Positions 63,400-64,000 of a stretch of DNA of 64,000 nucleotides are shown here, one piece after another. Source of the stretch: Rhizobiales bacterium GAS188 (GTDB lineage Bacteria > Pseudomonadota > Alphaproteobacteria > Rhizobiales > Beijerinckiaceae); NCBI GenBank assembly GCA_900104855.1, contig FNSS01000001.1:124001-188000 (forward strand), read 5' to 3'. Position numbers and translations under genes: made by a program. How positions within the stretch are numbered: the stretch's first letter is position 1; every line of letters begins with the position of its first letter. A model generated the notes under the pieces. It was not told where the DNA came from and did no database searches. It was given only the letters and a program-made list of their open reading frames with translations.

Positions 63400-63840
63400 G
63401 TGGCAAAAACCAAGCTCGATGGTCAGGCTGGTGTCGATTCCGCTGACCTTGAAGGGCGGGCCCTGCACGCTGCTGGAGAGTCCGTCGACCCCCTCGAAGA
63501 CAGCGATGACGATCAACCTGACATCGTTGCGACTGCAGCGACGGTTGCGGTCGTCGGCGTCGGTGTCGCGGTGTTCGAAGCCGCTCTGCTGCCCGGCGTG
63601 ATCCTCGGCGTTGCCGCAATGCTGGTGCCGAAATATCTGCCGCAAATGGGCGCAGCCTTGAACCCGCTGTTCAGGTCCGCCGTTCGCGGAGCCTATAAGA
63701 TGGGCCAGAAGACGCGTGAGATGGCGGCCGAGGCCCAGGAGCACGTCCACGACATTATGGCCGAGGTCAACGCCGAGGCGGATGTGAAGACTGCCGAGCC
63801 GAAAACGCCTGCGGATCTGGGTGGCGCTCGCGCGATATGA
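63400..63840 (+). CDS. DUF5132 family small membrane protein
   Basis: The 146-residue protein has an acidic N-terminus and one hydrophobic segment (VVGVGVAVFEAALLPGVILGVAAML). A basic stretch and a helical C-terminus (MAAEAQEHVHDIMAEVNAEA) follow. This matches the DUF5132 pattern, found beside HMA-domain proteins and P-type ATPases. GTG 63400 is preceded by ACAGGAGA. It overlaps the next gene by 4 bp. The function is unknown; a role in metal transport or a membrane scaffold is possible. Confidence 0.75.
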   Translation: MAKTKLDGQAGVDSADLEGRALHAAGESVDPLEDSDDDQPDIVATAATVAVVGVGVAVFEAALLPGVILGVAAMLVPKYLPQMGAALNPLFRSAVRGAYKMGQKTREMAAEAQEHVHDIMAEVNAEADVKTAEPKTPADLGGARAI

Positions 63841-64000
63841 CGAAGCCGAAGCTGAAGCTGCAAATCGCCCATCAGGTACCGGGGCGAGTGCGCATGAAGA
63901 TCCCGTCGGCCAAGGGCAATACCGAGCTCCTGCAACAGATCGGCGAGACCTTCGGCAAGATACCCGGCATCGACCAGATCACCGTCAACGCGACGACCGG
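63837..64000 (+). CDS. HMA-domain-like protein (partial, 3' end outside window)
   Basis: The visible 54 codons (MTKPKLKLQIAHQVPGRVRMKI, then IPGIDQITVNATTG) match the start of heavy-metal-associated domain 2 proteins, which lack the CxxC of classical HMA domains. ATGA overlap with the DUF5132 gene implies coupled translation. Related clusters often continue with a metal-translocating P-type ATPase; that would lie beyond 64000. Confidence 0.7.
   Translation, partial: MTKPKLKLQIAHQVPGRVRMKIPSAKGNTELLQQIGETFGKIPGIDQITVNATT

Overview
The window is about 64 kb of GC-rich, densely coding chromosome with no insertion sequence, prophage, CRISPR array, tRNA or rRNA that I could recognise. The gene content points to an alphaproteobacterium of the order Hyphomicrobiales (Rhizobiales). 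The evidence is a CpdR-type response regulator next to an N-formylglutamate amidohydrolase gene, an MmgR/alpha-r8-like small RNA next to an IMPase-family phosphatase gene, a very large GPR/RgsE-like polar-growth coiled-coil protein, RIME-like palindromic intergenic elements and an AUU-initiated infC. The genus cannot be fixed from the sequence alone.

Layout. (1) 1-5444: a box operon for aerobic benzoyl-CoA degradation, boxC-boxB-boxA on the minus strand (boxA runs off the window), with the divergent regulator gene boxR. Matching TGCA-N6-TGCA palindromes lie before boxC and boxR, and the boxC copy sits on a near-consensus -10. (2) 5464-10025: dnaK and dnaJ, a 2Fe-2S ferredoxin and a small Hpt protein. 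(3) 10331-15919: the 1862-residue GPR-like protein with internal tandem repeats. (4) 16168-20451: an Mla/MCE lipid transport operon (permease, ATPase, MCE protein, lipoprotein). (5) 20899-29907: EamA transporter, alpha/beta hydrolase, pyruvate kinase with a DUF1036 gene, infC, a GT4 glycosyltransferase, a PaaK-like CoA ligase, a small membrane protein and pheS. rpmI, rplT and pheT are missing from the places where relatives often keep them. (6) 30013-34429: single genes (PhnD-like binding protein, CinA-type amidohydrolase, DUF3297, epoxide-hydrolase-like protein, DCC protein, GNAT). (7) 34550-39975: a complete Dpp/Opp-type ABC importer. (8) 40189-43879: GST and a DsbD/ScsB-like plus redoxin pair. 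(9) 43985-46919: Lrp regulator divergent from diaminopropionate ammonia-lyase and an M20 peptidase. (10) 47149-50913: cupin/peroxiredoxin pair, then class III CoA-transferase and MFS transporter. (11) 51055-56914: cpdR, N-formylglutamate amidohydrolase, small RNA, HisN-like phosphatase, a lysophospholipase-like hydrolase, and the hisC-tyrC pair. (12) 57300-62789: a tightly packed six-gene cluster (cytochrome b, Tat-exported molybdenum oxidoreductase, TIGR04282-like protein, membrane glycosyltransferase, radical SAM/SPASM protein, GT2), the best candidate for an undescribed pathway. (13) 63400-64000: DUF5132 and HMA-like genes behind a Pho-box-like site.

Two families of dispersed non-coding repeats sit at the 3' ends of genes: heptamer satellites arranged as inverted arms (four loci, two of them inside the box operon) and 140-210 bp RIME-like palindromic elements (five loci plus a fragment). 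Separately, imperfect 15-18 bp tandem duplications recur at gene ends, gene junctions and intergenic spots.
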